A stretch of 37,150 nucleotides of DNA from Bacilli bacterium (GTDB lineage: Bacteria > Bacillota_I > Bacilli_A > RFN20 > CAG-826): NCBI GenBank assembly GCA_024408495.1, contig JAKSUY010000009.1, forward strand, positions 1-37,150, read 5' to 3'. Numbering within the stretch: the stretch's first letter is position 1; every line of letters starts with the position of its first letter. The translations under genes were made by a program, and so were the position numbers. The notes under the pieces were generated by a model. It did no database searches. It was given only the letters and a program-made list of their open reading frames with translations, and was not told where the DNA came from. Below, piece by piece: positions 6,380 to 15,409 of this stretch.

Positions 6380-8266
6380 ATGAAAATCAACATTAAAAAA
6401 GTTGCATTGTCATCGTTTTTATTATTTGGTAGTTTAGCATCTCTTACTGGATTTGTTAGTTGCAATAATAACAATAGTAATGATATTAAAGAGCAAGCCG
6501 CTACTATTTATGAGTTAGGAGAATTAGGGCTTATTAAGCGCGGCAGTACACGTTATTATAAGATAAACAATTCCTCAATTCCTTATAAAAACTTAAATGA
6601 TTTTGTGAGCGAATATTTGTCGAATAGTTTAATAACTCATAAGGCTAGTTTTAAAGTTGAAACCAGTGGTAACAAAAGCGTTGTTACCAACCTATCTTCA
6701 AACGGAACCGCAATCATTGATTACAATAAACAGACAATTACATACCCAGATTTAACTGCTTATTTTAATGAGACTAATCGCATGGACATTCCAGTTGGTT
6801 GTGATTTTGGATACGATACTTATTTTATTGGTTCCACCACTTCAACACGAAGCGAACATAGAGAATGTGTCGTCTCTTTAAGTGATTATCATATTCATGC
6901 TTATTTAATTAATGAGATTGGCTATCTTCCCGAAACGTTTATGTTTCATGCGTTAGCGCCTACCACTGATTATGGAGTGGTATTTAATGGTCAAGATTGC
7001 TATTTAACTGATGGGCTACCAGGGACATCTGAAGTTTTTGATGATTCAATTCAGTATATACGTGAAACTGCCACTAATTTTGATAAAGAATTCATGGAAT
7101 ATAACTACGACACGACCGCTTTCTTAATGGATTTTCGTTTTGGTTTAACTGGATTAAGTCATATTAATCGTAACCCTAAAGCTTATGAACCTTCGCATAC
7201 TTATTTTAAAGATGGTGCTTACGCTACTTTAGAACAATATAAAGAGGAATTGTGTTCAACCCAATTAGATGATTCTAATAATACAATGTTAAAAATATTA
7301 TTAGATGAATTAGGAGATGGTGGGCATTCTTCTTATCTATGTCATGATATTCTTTCTACCGCTGAAGGATCTGCTATGGCGCTATTTTATATGATGTTTA
7401 GTTATGGTGGCGCACATGAACCAGACCAATATGAAAATTTTTATTCATTGACTATTGGCTCAGACTTACAAACTGAACGGGAGAACACGAAAGCCGATCC
7501 AACTCAAATGACCGAGGATTCAACCGCTAAAGCAGGTTTCCAAATTTATCCTAATGAAACTAACAATGGTCAAGTAGCATACATGGTATTTGATAGTTTT
7601 GAAATGCCGATTGATAATGGTGTTCGCGTTAAATCAGAAGACATTGATGAAGATAATTATTATAACAATACTTTATCATTAGTTCATTGGGCGGATAAAC
7701 AATTAAAAACCAACCCAAATGTTAAGGATTTAGTAATCGACCTTAGTTGCAATGGCGGCGGTGATGTTGCTGCGGAAGAATTTATTGCTTCGTGGCTTTG
7801 TGGTGGAACTTCAAAACTAAATATTTATAATCGACACGATGGTAGTATTCGTACATTAGAAAGACATGCTGATGTAAATTTAGATGGTAAGTTAGATGAA
7901 CAAGATTATTTGTCTAATGATTATAATGTGTATTGTATTTTCTCAAACGCCTCTTTCTCTTGTGGCAACTTATTACCATGTGATTTAAAAGATCATGCGG
8001 TTCCTACTATTCATTTACTTGGTACTAAGACCGGCGGCGGTTCTTGTTCAGTTGAGCCAAATCACTTTAATGCAATTGGTGGTTGTCTAATATTATCCAG
8101 TCTATATACTTTATGCCGCGAAAATTCGACTGTTGATAACGTTGTTACCGTTGAAGATGGGGTAACTGGCGACTTTGAAAAATATCCATTTTCAATCGGA
8201 GATGAAATCAATTATCCTGAAAAGTTTTTTGCAGTAGACAATATTATAAATGCAATACTTTCCTAA
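6380..8266 (+). CDS. S41-family (C-terminal processing type) peptidase lipoprotein
   Basis: 628 residues from ATG 6380, which starts a lipoprotein signal (hydrophobic stretch, then GFVSC with Cys28). A longer frame from 6296 would run through the upstream gene and is rejected. The C-terminal half carries the S41 domain: VKDLVIDLSCNGGGDVAAEE is the conserved strand and glycine turn, SNASFSCGN holds the likely nucleophile Ser527, and GTKTGGGSC holds the likely general base Lys550. A perfect 12-residue EF-hand loop (Asp498, Asn500, Asp502, Gly503, Leu505, Asp509) is inserted shortly before the active serine. Probably a surface protease; no PDZ domain is recognisable. Confidence 0.82.
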   Translation: MKINIKKVALSSFLLFGSLASLTGFVSCNNNNSNDIKEQAATIYELGELGLIKRGSTRYYKINNSSIPYKNLNDFVSEYLSNSLITHKASFKVETSGNKSVVTNLSSNGTAIIDYNKQTITYPDLTAYFNETNRMDIPVGCDFGYDTYFIGSTTSTRSEHRECVVSLSDYHIHAYLINEIGYLPETFMFHALAPTTDYGVVFNGQDCYLTDGLPGTSEVFDDSIQYIRETATNFDKEFMEYNYDTTAFLMDFRFGLTGLSHINRNPKAYEPSHTYFKDGAYATLEQYKEELCSTQLDDSNNTMLKILLDELGDGGHSSYLCHDILSTAEGSAMALFYMMFSYGGAHEPDQYENFYSLTIGSDLQTERENTKADPTQMTEDSTAKAGFQIYPNETNNGQVAYMVFDSFEMPIDNGVRVKSEDIDEDNYYNNTLSLVHWADKQLKTNPNVKDLVIDLSCNGGGDVAAEEFIASWLCGGTSKLNIYNRHDGSIRTLERHADVNLDGKLDEQDYLSNDYNVYCIFSNASFSCGNLLPCDLKDHAVPTIHLLGTKTGGGSCSVEPNHFNAIGGCLILSSLYTLCRENSTVDNVVTVEDGVTGDFEKYPFSIGDEINYPEKFFAVDNIINAILS

Positions 8267-8315
8267 TCGGTAACCGCTTACATTTTTTTATGGTGTTTTT
8301 ATTCTATGAATAAAG

Positions 8316-8349
8316 TATAATATTTTTGCTACTCATAAGGAGTTATCTT
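8316..8349 (+). promoter_or_regulatory. -10 box and ribosome binding site of prs
   Basis: TATAAT at 8316-8321, then AAGGAG with six bases to the ATG at 8350. The -35 is not clear. Confidence 0.45.
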
Positions 8350-9324
8350 ATGTTAAAAAGAGTTAAATTAATTAGTCTCACCGCTAATCCCAAAATGACT
8401 AAAGCGATTTCGCAACGTCTTGGAGTCCCGGTGTTAGATACAAAAGTCGCTCATTTCGCGGATGGAGAAATCTTATTTGAATGCAATGAAACCTTCCGTG
8501 GCGACGATGTGTATGTTGTTCAATCTACATGTTGTCCAGTGACTGAAAGATTAATGGAACTCTTAATTTGTATTGATGCCCTTAAAAGAGCGAGCGCAAA
8601 AAGTGTTAATGTGGTAATTCCTTATTATGGATTTGCTCGTCAAGAAAGAAAAGCTAAACCTCGTCAACCAATTACCGCTAAATTAGTAGCTAACTTATTA
8701 ACGACTGCTGGTGCAGATCGTATTATTTGTATGGATTTACATGCTGCTGCTATTCAAGGTTTCTTTGATATTCCAGTTGACGACATTAGTGCAATTAACA
8801 TCTTCTCTGATTATTTTGAAAGAAAACATTTAAATAACATAGCTTGTGTTTCTCCTGATCATGGTGGTGTTGTTCGTGCATCTCGTTTAGCAAGTAAATT
8901 AGATGCTTCATTAGTCATTATTGATAAACGTAGAACTAGACCAAATGTTAGTGAAATTGTCGCGATTGTTGGTGATGTTAAAGGCAAGAACTGCATTATT
9001 GTTGATGATATCGCTGATACTTGCGGCACTCTTTGCCATGCTGCGGATAAATTAAAAGAGTTAGGCGCAAAGAAAGTATTCGCTGTTGTTACACATGCCA
9101 TTTTATCTGGTAGTGCAATTGAACATATTAATCACTCAGCATTAGATGAAATGGTTATTACTGATACTATTCCACTTCCACCTGAGAAATGGTGCAAGAA
9201 GATTAAAGTGTTAAGCGTTGCACCTTTACTTGCAGATGTTATTAAATCAATTGCATTAGGCAAATCCCTATCCTTTACGTTACATGATTTCGCTAGTAAT
9301 GTTAGACAAGGTAAAAACAAATAA
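8350..9324 (+). CDS. prs: Ribose-phosphate pyrophosphokinase (PRPP synthetase)
   Basis: 324 residues from MLKRVKLISLTANPKMTKAI. Conserved blocks: VYVVQSTCCPVTERLMELLI, IPYYGFARQERKAKPRQPIT (Arg/Gln/Arg ATP-site loop), DLHAAAIQGFFDIPVD (metal-binding His), the flexible-loop KRR region, and the PRPP motif NCIIVDDIADTCGT. It makes PRPP from ribose 5-phosphate and ATP for nucleotide synthesis. I start at 8350, not 8326, because AAGGAG precedes it and the extra residues are unlike the family. It supplies the same nucleotide metabolism as the deoxyribosyltransferase at 33202-33693. Confidence 0.96.
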   Translation: MLKRVKLISLTANPKMTKAISQRLGVPVLDTKVAHFADGEILFECNETFRGDDVYVVQSTCCPVTERLMELLICIDALKRASAKSVNVVIPYYGFARQERKAKPRQPITAKLVANLLTTAGADRIICMDLHAAAIQGFFDIPVDDISAINIFSDYFERKHLNNIACVSPDHGGVVRASRLASKLDASLVIIDKRRTRPNVSEIVAIVGDVKGKNCIIVDDIADTCGTLCHAADKLKELGAKKVFAVVTHAILSGSAIEHINHSALDEMVITDTIPLPPEKWCKKIKVLSVAPLLADVIKSIALGKSLSFTLHDFASNVRQGKNK

Positions 9325-9332
9325 TTAACACA

Positions 9333-9348
9333 CAACTTTAGTTGTGAT
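9333..9348. other. Small inverted repeat after prs
   Basis: CACAAC-TTTA-GTTGTG, six base pairs with a four-base loop, directly after the prs stop. There is no T-run, so it is either a weak terminator or an operator for mfd. Confidence 0.35.
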
Positions 9349-9358
9349 ATATTACTAA

Positions 9359-9400
9359 ACTAAGTAAGGAGGTATCTTTACGAGCACTAACTTACTTAGT
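9359..9400 (+). promoter_or_regulatory. Stem-loop around the mfd ribosome binding site and start
   Basis: ACTAAGTAAG (9359-9368) is perfectly complementary to CTTACTTAGT (9391-9400). The 22-base loop contains the rest of a strong Shine-Dalgarno (AAGGAGG, 9366-9372) and the in-frame ACG at 9380, seven bases further on. The stem covers the first bases of the Shine-Dalgarno and codons 5-7 of mfd. This could modulate translation. Confidence 0.55.
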
Positions 9401-12400
9401 GTTTTAAAAGGCAATAATGCCATAGCCCCCCTAAAAACGAAATCGGGGATTTTTGTCGTGGATGATACTTTAGGGGTGTCGCTATTACTCGCTACTTATT
9501 ATCAAGAGAAGAAAGAAAACATCTTAGTCTTAGCCTCTAATTTATATAACGCGCAGAGAATCGCGAATTTATTATCTAGTTTAGTAGGTGACGAGAAAGT
9601 TATATTATTTCCTGCTGACGAATTACTTAGAGCGGAGAATCTAGCGACTTCAAAGGAATTAGTGTCCCATCGTTTATATGCACTTAACGAGATTATTCAC
9701 GCGAAGAATAAGATTGTAGTTGCGCATCCTGCTAGCGTGCTTCGTTATTTACCATCTCCCGAATTATTTAAAGATTTAACGATTAAATTAGAAGTAGGCA
9801 CGGAGATAAATGTCGATGAATTAATTAACAAATTACTTAGAAGTGGATATTATCGAGTTAACAAAATAGATCATTCATTAGAATTTGCGAAACGCGGAGA
9901 TATTATTGATATTTACTCAATTAATCATGATCAACCAATTCGTTTATCTTTATTTGATAACGAAATAGAATCAATTGCTTATTTTGATATCGCTACCCAA
10001 GAAAGCACAAAGAAGATTAATGAAGTAGAAATCGTTCCTGCTAGTGATATCTTGTTCTCTAGCAGTGAGTTCTCATTTATTAAACGTAAATTAACCTTAC
10101 AAGCTGAAGATGATAAAGATAATTTAAGTAACGAACAATACGAATCTTTAAAGAATAAAACTAATGAAGATATTGAAAGATTATTAAATTATGAATCTAG
10201 CGATAATCTTTATAAATATTATGGTTATCTACAAGATAAACATTATTCGTTATTTGATTATTTTGATGCGGATTTAGTGATCTATTCTAACGATGAGCAA
10301 TTTAGAACTTCAAGCGATTTACTTAGAAAAGAGAGCGTTGATTATTTAGATGAACTTAAAGATGATGGGAAAGTAATATCTCATCTAGAATTATTTCAAA
10401 AAATTGAATTATTAACTCAGCATAAGAAAATTATTCACACTAAAAAATATAAAGAAAATAATAACGATATTGTTTTTACAGTTCGTCCGATTATAACGGA
10501 TAGTAGTAATAATGCATTAAGCACGATTCTTACTTATTTAAAGAATAATCAAAAAGTAATTATCGCATTAGCGAACATCTCACAAAAGAAAAATATTGAA
10601 GCGATTTTAAATGAAAACAAAATTGATTTCGAAGAAATTAATGGACTAGATATTCCTACTAAAGATGTAGGTATTTCTATTTATTCCTTAAATGAAGGAT
10701 TTGAATTATATCAAGAAAAAATCGCGGTTTTAACCGCACGTGAATTATTTAATTTTAAAACTCAATCATCGAGGTTCACCGCTAAGTTTAAAGAAGGAGC
10801 AATTTTACATTCTTATGAAGATTTAAAACCGGGAGATTATGTTGTTCATGAATATAACGGCATTGGTAAATTTATTGATATTGAAACCCTTGAAGTTGAT
10901 GGAGTGCATCGCGATTTCCTACATCTAGAATACGCGAATGAAGATAAACTATATGTTCCTTTAAATCAATTTAGACTAGTAAGAAAATATGCAGGCAGAG
11001 AAGGTGTTACTCCTAAATTATCTAGTTTAAATAGTAAGACGTGGGATAAGACCAAAGAAAAGATTAAGGCTAGGTTAAATGAATTGACCCAACGTTTAAG
11101 TTCTTTATATAAAGAAAGAGCATCGATTCCAGGTTTTGCGTTCCCTGAAGATGATGAACTACAAGAAAAATTTAATAATGAATTTGTTCATCGTTTAACT
11201 GATGATCAAGAAGAAGCATATCGTGAAATAAGAGATGATATGGAGAAACCTTATCCAATGGACCGTTTATTATGTGGGGATGTTGGATTTGGTAAAACCG
11301 AAGTAGCATTTAGAGCAATATTTAAATGCATCAATGCTGGTAAACAAGCCGCATTATTATGTCCGACTACTTTATTATGCCGTCAACATTATGAATTAGC
11401 GAAAGTCCGTTTTGCATCTTTTGGGATTAAGATTGCTGTATTCTCTCGTTTAATTCCTTTGCACGAACAAAGACAATACATTAAAGAAATCAAAGAAGGC
11501 AAGACTCATTTAATAATCGGCACTCATAGATTATTAAGTAAAGATATCACCTTTAATAATCTAGGCTTGTTAGTAGTAGACGAAGAACAACGTTTCGGCG
11601 TTGAACAAAAAGAAAGGATCAAAGAAATTAAACATGATGTAGATGTGCTTTCTTTAAGCGCGACGCCTATTCCTAGGACATTACAGATGTCACTTGTAGG
11701 AGTGCGTTCTTTAAGCCAAATTAATACTGCGCCTAGAATGAGGAACCCAATTCAAACATATGTAACACCATATAGCGAACCGGTAGTAAAAGAATTGATT
11801 GAAAGAGAATTATCGCGTGATGGTCAAATCTTCTATGTTCATAATAATGTTTATTCCATTCATGCTGTCGCAGCAAGATTATCTACAATGGTTCCGCTTG
11901 CTAGAATCGGTGTAGTACACGGTCAAATGAGTCGTGAAGAAATAGAAGATGTAATGCTTCGCTTTTATGCAGGAGATATTAACTTACTTGTCGCAACATC
12001 AATTATTGAAAACGGCATTGATGTTCCTAACGCAAATATGATTATCGTGGAAAATGCCGATATGTTTGGTTTAGCGCAACTTTATCAAATTAAAGGAAGA
12101 GTCGGTAGAAGCGATAGAATTGCATATGCTTATCTTTTCTATAATCCAAGTAAGACTATGAATAACGAAGCGATGAAGCGTTTAAGAGCCATTCAAGAAT
12201 TTGCCGAATTAGGCAGTGGTTATAAAATCGCTCAACGTGATTTAATGATACGTGGCGCGGGTGATATGTTAGGAAGAGAACAAGCCGGTTTTATTGATTC
12301 AGTTGGCATTGATCTATACGTTAAATTATTAAATGAAGCTGTTAGTAAACATAAAAATGAAATCATTGTTGAACATAAGCCTAATAAGCTTCTATCCCTT

Positions 12401-12832
12401 GATGCGTATATTCCAAACGATTATATAGTTAAGAGCGAAAAAGTAGAAGTATATCAAGAAATAGAAAATGCGGAGGATATTAAAACGGTAAATAAAATTA
12501 AAAAGAAATTAAAAGATATTTATGGAAGAATCCCGTTAGAGGTTAATAATCTTTTAATTAAGAAGAAAGTTGATTTAATTACCGCATCTGAAGAATTTAG
12601 GAATATTAGAGAATTTGATAATCGCATTGTAATTTTCTTATCGGATTCATTTTGTTCTAAAAGCGGAATCGCAATTAAACTATTTGATGCTTTATATCCG
12701 TTTATGGATAAATTAAAAATCTCATATTTAAAGAAAGAACTCAGATTAGAACTTAAGAAAAACGAACTCTGGCTTAATGATTTAGAAAAAATTAGTGATA
12801 AAATTCATAAACTTTATTTAGAAGAAAGATAG
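9380..12832 (+). CDS. mfd: Transcription-repair coupling factor, apparently with ACG start
   Basis: About 1150 residues. The UvrB-like N-terminal module (LASNLYNAQRIANLL, LFPADELL, ANLAT-like block), the RNA-polymerase interacting domain (LKPGDYVVHEYNGIGKFIDIETLE), and a RecG-type helicase (MDRLLCGDVGFGKTEVAFRA Walker A, VVDEEQRFG, LSATPIPRTLQMSL) are all intact. The first standard start codon, GTG at 9458, has no Shine-Dalgarno and would drop residues that continue the family alignment. A perfect AAGGAGG at 9366-9372 points to ACG at 9380, in frame and open, giving TSTNLLSVLKGNNAIAPLKT upstream. Mfd releases stalled RNA polymerase and recruits UvrA. Confidence 0.93.
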   Translation, partial: TSTNLLSVLKGNNAIAPLKTKSGIFVVDDTLGVSLLLATYYQEKKENILVLASNLYNAQRIANLLSSLVGDEKVILFPADELLRAENLATSKELVSHRLYALNEIIHAKNKIVVAHPASVLRYLPSPELFKDLTIKLEVGTEINVDELINKLLRSGYYRVNKIDHSLEFAKRGDIIDIYSINHDQPIRLSLFDNEIESIAYFDIATQESTKKINEVEIVPASDILFSSSEFSFIKRKLTLQAEDDKDNLSNEQYESLKNKTNEDIERLLNYESSDNLYKYYGYLQDKHYSLFDYFDADLVIYSNDEQFRTSSDLLRKESVDYLDELKDDGKVISHLELFQKIELLTQHKKIIHTKKYKENNNDIVFTVRPIITDSSNNALSTILTYLKNNQKVIIALANISQKKNIEAILNENKIDFEEINGLDIPTKDVGISIYSLNEGFELYQEKIAVLTARELFNFKTQSSRFTAKFKEGAILHSYEDLKPGDYVVHEYNGIGKFIDIETLEVDGVHRDFLHLEYANEDKLYVPLNQFRLVRKYAGREGVTPKLSSLNSKTWDKTKEKIKARLNELTQRLSSLYKERASIPGFAFPEDDELQEKFNNEFVHRLTDDQEEAYREIRDDMEKPYPMDRLLCGDVGFGKTEVAFRAIFKCINAGKQAALLCPTTLLCRQHYELAKVRFASFGIKIAVFSRLIPLHEQRQYIKEIKEGKTHLIIGTHRLLSKDITFNNLGLLVVDEEQRFGVEQKERIKEIKHDVDVLSLSATPIPRTLQMSLVGVRSLSQINTAPRMRNPIQTYVTPYSEPVVKELIERELSRDGQIFYVHNNVYSIHAVAARLSTMVPLARIGVVHGQMSREEIEDVMLRFYAGDINLLVATSIIENGIDVPNANMIIVENADMFGLAQLYQIKGRVGRSDRIAYAYLFYNPSKTMNNEAMKRLRAIQEFAELGSGYKIAQRDLMIRGAGDMLGREQAGFIDSVGIDLYVKLLNEAVSKHKNEIIVEHKPNKLLSLDAYIPNDYIVKSEKVEVYQEIENAEDIKTVNKIKKKLKDIYGRIPLEVNNLLIKKKVDLITASEEFRNIREFDNRIVIFLSDSFCSKSGIAIKLFDALYPFMDKLKISYLKKELRLELKKNELWLNDLEKISDKIHKLYLEER

Positions 12833-12844
12833 TACAATAAGATT
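12833..12844 (+). promoter_or_regulatory. -10 box immediately before rqcP
   Basis: TACAAT at 12833-12838 begins right after the mfd stop and ends six bases before the ATG at 12845. A transcript from it would start at or next to the A of the ATG, i.e. leaderless. There is no Shine-Dalgarno. Confidence 0.4.
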
Positions 12845-13105
12845 ATGCGGCTAGATAAATATTTAAAATTAACTAGATTAATTAAAAGGCGCGGAGTGGC
12901 GAAAGTTTTAATTAATGAGGGCAAAATTTACGTTAATGATAAACCCGCGAAGCCTGCTTACGAAGTAAAAATAAACGATATGATTAAATTAGAGTTAGGA
13001 AAAAGAGTGATTTTAATTAAAGTCAAAAATATCAAAGAAGTAGTAACTAAAGAAAATTCCGATACGCTCTATACAATTATCAAAGATAGTTTAACTACAA
13101 AATAA
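12845..13105 (+). CDS. rqcP: S4-domain ribosome quality control factor RqcP (YabO/Hsp15 type)
   Basis: 86 residues, MRLDKYLKLTRLIKRRGVAK then EGKIYVNDKPAKPAYEVKIND, nearly colinear with Bacillus RqcP (YabO) including the MRLDK start and a C-terminal YTIIKD matching YTILKE. It binds the 50S P-site region during poly-alanine tailing of stalled nascent chains by RqcH. The place directly after mfd is like the Bacillus mfd-yabO neighbourhood with the sporulation genes missing. It works in the same ribosome-rescue area as the tmRNA at 24903-25303. No ribosome binding site is visible. Confidence 0.9.
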   Translation: MRLDKYLKLTRLIKRRGVAKVLINEGKIYVNDKPAKPAYEVKINDMIKLELGKRVILIKVKNIKEVVTKENSDTLYTIIKDSLTTK

Positions 13106-13176
13106 ACCAGGTTATAAAAGTAGTTAAAAATGATTATTATAAGTTTTTTCTTTTTAAGAAAAAGAGCAAAGTGTGA

Positions 13177-13229
13177 TATAGTATAAAGCAAGCAATGATA
13201 TAAATCATTGAACTTGTTATAGAGGTTTT
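13177..13229 (+). promoter_or_regulatory. Promoter and leader hairpin of the hydrolase-tilS-ftsH-dusB operon
   Basis: TATAGT at 13177-13182 is a plausible -10. Downstream, CAATGAT (13193-13199) and ATCATTG (13204-13210) form a perfect seven-base-pair hairpin with loop ATAA in the leader, before a weak AGAGGT Shine-Dalgarno and the ATG at 13230. Confidence 0.45.
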
Positions 13230-14135
13230 ATGTCTAAACAACTTATTAAATTCACTAATAGTTTCGGTGATACGCTACAAGGATATTGCTGGGCTACAAA
13301 AAAGCCAAAAGCTAATGTAATTATCATAACTGGTATGCAAGAAACTGCAGAACGTTACGATAATTTTGCGACTTTTCTTAATCAAAATGGTTATGATGTT
13401 TTTTGCATCGATCATTATGGTCAAGGTTTGAACATCAAGGATATAAAGGCTCCTGGTATATGGCCAGCAAGCGGCTTTTCTAAATCAGTAAAGACGTTTG
13501 GTGAATTTGAGCTCACTCTTCATAAGAGTAATCTACCAATTTATATTTTTGCGCATTCCATGGGTTCCTTTATGGCTCAAGATTACATTCAACGTATTCA
13601 CGGAAAAGTGACTAAAGTAATTTTATGTGGTAGCGATTATGCAAGTCCTGCCAAAATGGGTTTTGCTTATAGCTTATCTAAAATATTGGTCCCTTCTAGA
13701 AAGAGCGATCTTCCAAATTCAACTCTAGCTAATTTAGTTACTGGGGCTTTTGGGAAATCGGTTAAGAATCGTAAGACCGATTTTGATTGGCTAAGTTATA
13801 ACGAAGAAAATGTTAAGAAATATATGGCTGATCCAAAATGTGGTTTTGTCGCAACCGGTGGATTCTACCGTGAATTTCTTAAAGGTATGAGACGAATTGG
13901 TAAAAGGAAATTTCTTAATAAGATTGATTCAACTATGTCGATTTTCGTTATTGCTGGAATAGAAGATCCGGTTGGTCATATGGGCAAAGGTCCGAAGAAG
14001 CTTTATAACAAATACAAACAATTAGGAATTAAGAATGTTTCTTTAAAACTTTATGAACATATGCGCCATGAAATCTTAAACGAGAATGATAATAAAATTG
14101 TCTACAACGATATCTTGGAGTTCTTTAACAAATAA
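13230..14135 (+). CDS. Alpha/beta hydrolase, lysophospholipase / serine aminopeptidase S33 type
   Basis: 301 residues. IFAHSMGSFMAQDYI contains the nucleophile elbow (Ser110). Asp246 in AGIEDPVGHMG and His280 in EHMRHEILNE complete the triad. VIIITGMQETAERYDNFATFL is the oxyanion strand-turn typical of monoglyceride-lipase-like enzymes (usually HG; here TG), and FCIDHYGQG is the second family motif. No signal peptide, so it is cytoplasmic or membrane-associated from inside. It is followed two bases later by tilS and probably leads that operon. The substrate is unknown, likely a lysolipid or small ester. Confidence 0.85.
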   Translation: MSKQLIKFTNSFGDTLQGYCWATKKPKANVIIITGMQETAERYDNFATFLNQNGYDVFCIDHYGQGLNIKDIKAPGIWPASGFSKSVKTFGEFELTLHKSNLPIYIFAHSMGSFMAQDYIQRIHGKVTKVILCGSDYASPAKMGFAYSLSKILVPSRKSDLPNSTLANLVTGAFGKSVKNRKTDFDWLSYNEENVKKYMADPKCGFVATGGFYREFLKGMRRIGKRKFLNKIDSTMSIFVIAGIEDPVGHMGKGPKKLYNKYKQLGIKNVSLKLYEHMRHEILNENDNKIVYNDILEFFNK

Positions 14136-14137
14136 CT

Positions 14138-15409
14138 ATGGTTCATTTCTCATATAAATTTTCACCAAGTAAAAACTACATCTTAGCCTGTTCTTATGGG
14201 CCAGACTCGATGTCACTTTTTGATATGCTTTATAAAGCTAAGTGCCGTTTTATAGTTTGTTTTGTAAATTATCATAAGAGAAAAGAAAGTGACCAAGAGC
14301 AAAAAGATATTACCGCTTATTGTAAGAAATTAGGTGTGAAGCTTGAGGTTCTTGACACTAAAGGAATGAAACAAAAAGGTAATTTCCAAGAATGGGCGAG
14401 AGAAGCGCGTTATGACTTCTTCCAAAAAAATTATAAGAAATATAACGCAGCCGGTGTATTTGTTGCGCACCAACAAGATGATTTAATCGAAACTTTCTTA
14501 ATGCAAAAGATGCGAAACGCTCATGTCAAAGAATATGGATTAAATGAAATATCTATGTTACGTGACATGATTGTAATCCGTCCGCTTCTTATGTATACCA
14601 AAGAAGATTTATTAAATTATTGTCGAGAGAATCAAGTTCCATATTCAATTGATATGTCTAATTTTGAAACTAAATATTTACGTAATCAAATTCGAAAAGA
14701 TGTAATTAATCATTTGTCTGAAATTGACCGAGAAAATATCTTAAAAGAAATCCATGATTTAAATATGGAGCAAGAAGAATTCGTTAGTGGATTAGAAAAA
14801 AGAATTAGAATCGCTAACGAATTAGAGATTAGAGAATTAATTGCATTGGACCGTGATGAGTTCGCTGAAGTGTTAATGGAATTTGTGAGCGCTAACTCAC
14901 CAGTACATGTTGATTTATCCGCAGGTCGAATTCAAGAAATTCGTAAGATGTGTTTATCGCAAACCCCTAATATTCAAATGCCATTAGCGGATGGAGTATC
15001 TTTAGTAAAAGAATATGATATTATCACTTTAGGCGTTGACGAAATTGACAATTTAAAGCCATATTCATATATACTTAATAAACCAGGTAAATTATCAACA
15101 CCTGAATTTGATGTTGATTTTACCAACGGTGCGGAAGAAAGAAAAATCTTCCCTAAAGACTATCCAATCACCATTCGTTCTCCCTTACCTGGAGACATGG
15201 TAGAGATTGGTCACCACATCTGTGAACTTAGACGAGTCTTCATTGATTGGAAGGTTCCGACTAAGTACCGTAAAGTCTGGCCGGTGTTCTGCGATAAGAA
15301 AGGAAAAGTAATCTATATCCCAAGATATCGTAAGACCTTCGTTGATAATCATAAGTCAACATTTATCATAAAATTTACTAATACAAAGGAGATTAAAAAC
15401 AATGGATGA
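14138..15409 (+). CDS. tilS: tRNA(Ile)-lysidine synthase
   Basis: 423 residues. The N-terminal PP-loop domain has ILACSYGPDSMSLFDML, FVNYHKRKESDQEQ and FVAHQQDDLIETFLMQKMRN (matching the AHHxDDxxET block). The C-terminal part (LPGDMVEIGHHICELRRVFIDWKVP) fits the TilS C-terminal domain. It converts C34 of the AUA-reading tRNA-Ile to lysidine and is normally essential. The PP-loop usually reads SGGxDS; here it is Ser19-Tyr20-Gly21-Pro22-Asp23-Ser24. The gene overlaps ftsH by eight bases. The neighbouring hpt found in Bacillus between tilS and ftsH is missing. Confidence 0.93.
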   Translation: MVHFSYKFSPSKNYILACSYGPDSMSLFDMLYKAKCRFIVCFVNYHKRKESDQEQKDITAYCKKLGVKLEVLDTKGMKQKGNFQEWAREARYDFFQKNYKKYNAAGVFVAHQQDDLIETFLMQKMRNAHVKEYGLNEISMLRDMIVIRPLLMYTKEDLLNYCRENQVPYSIDMSNFETKYLRNQIRKDVINHLSEIDRENILKEIHDLNMEQEEFVSGLEKRIRIANELEIRELIALDRDEFAEVLMEFVSANSPVHVDLSAGRIQEIRKMCLSQTPNIQMPLADGVSLVKEYDIITLGVDEIDNLKPYSYILNKPGKLSTPEFDVDFTNGAEERKIFPKDYPITIRSPLPGDMVEIGHHICELRRVFIDWKVPTKYRKVWPVFCDKKGKVIYIPRYRKTFVDNHKSTFIIKFTNTKEIKNNG

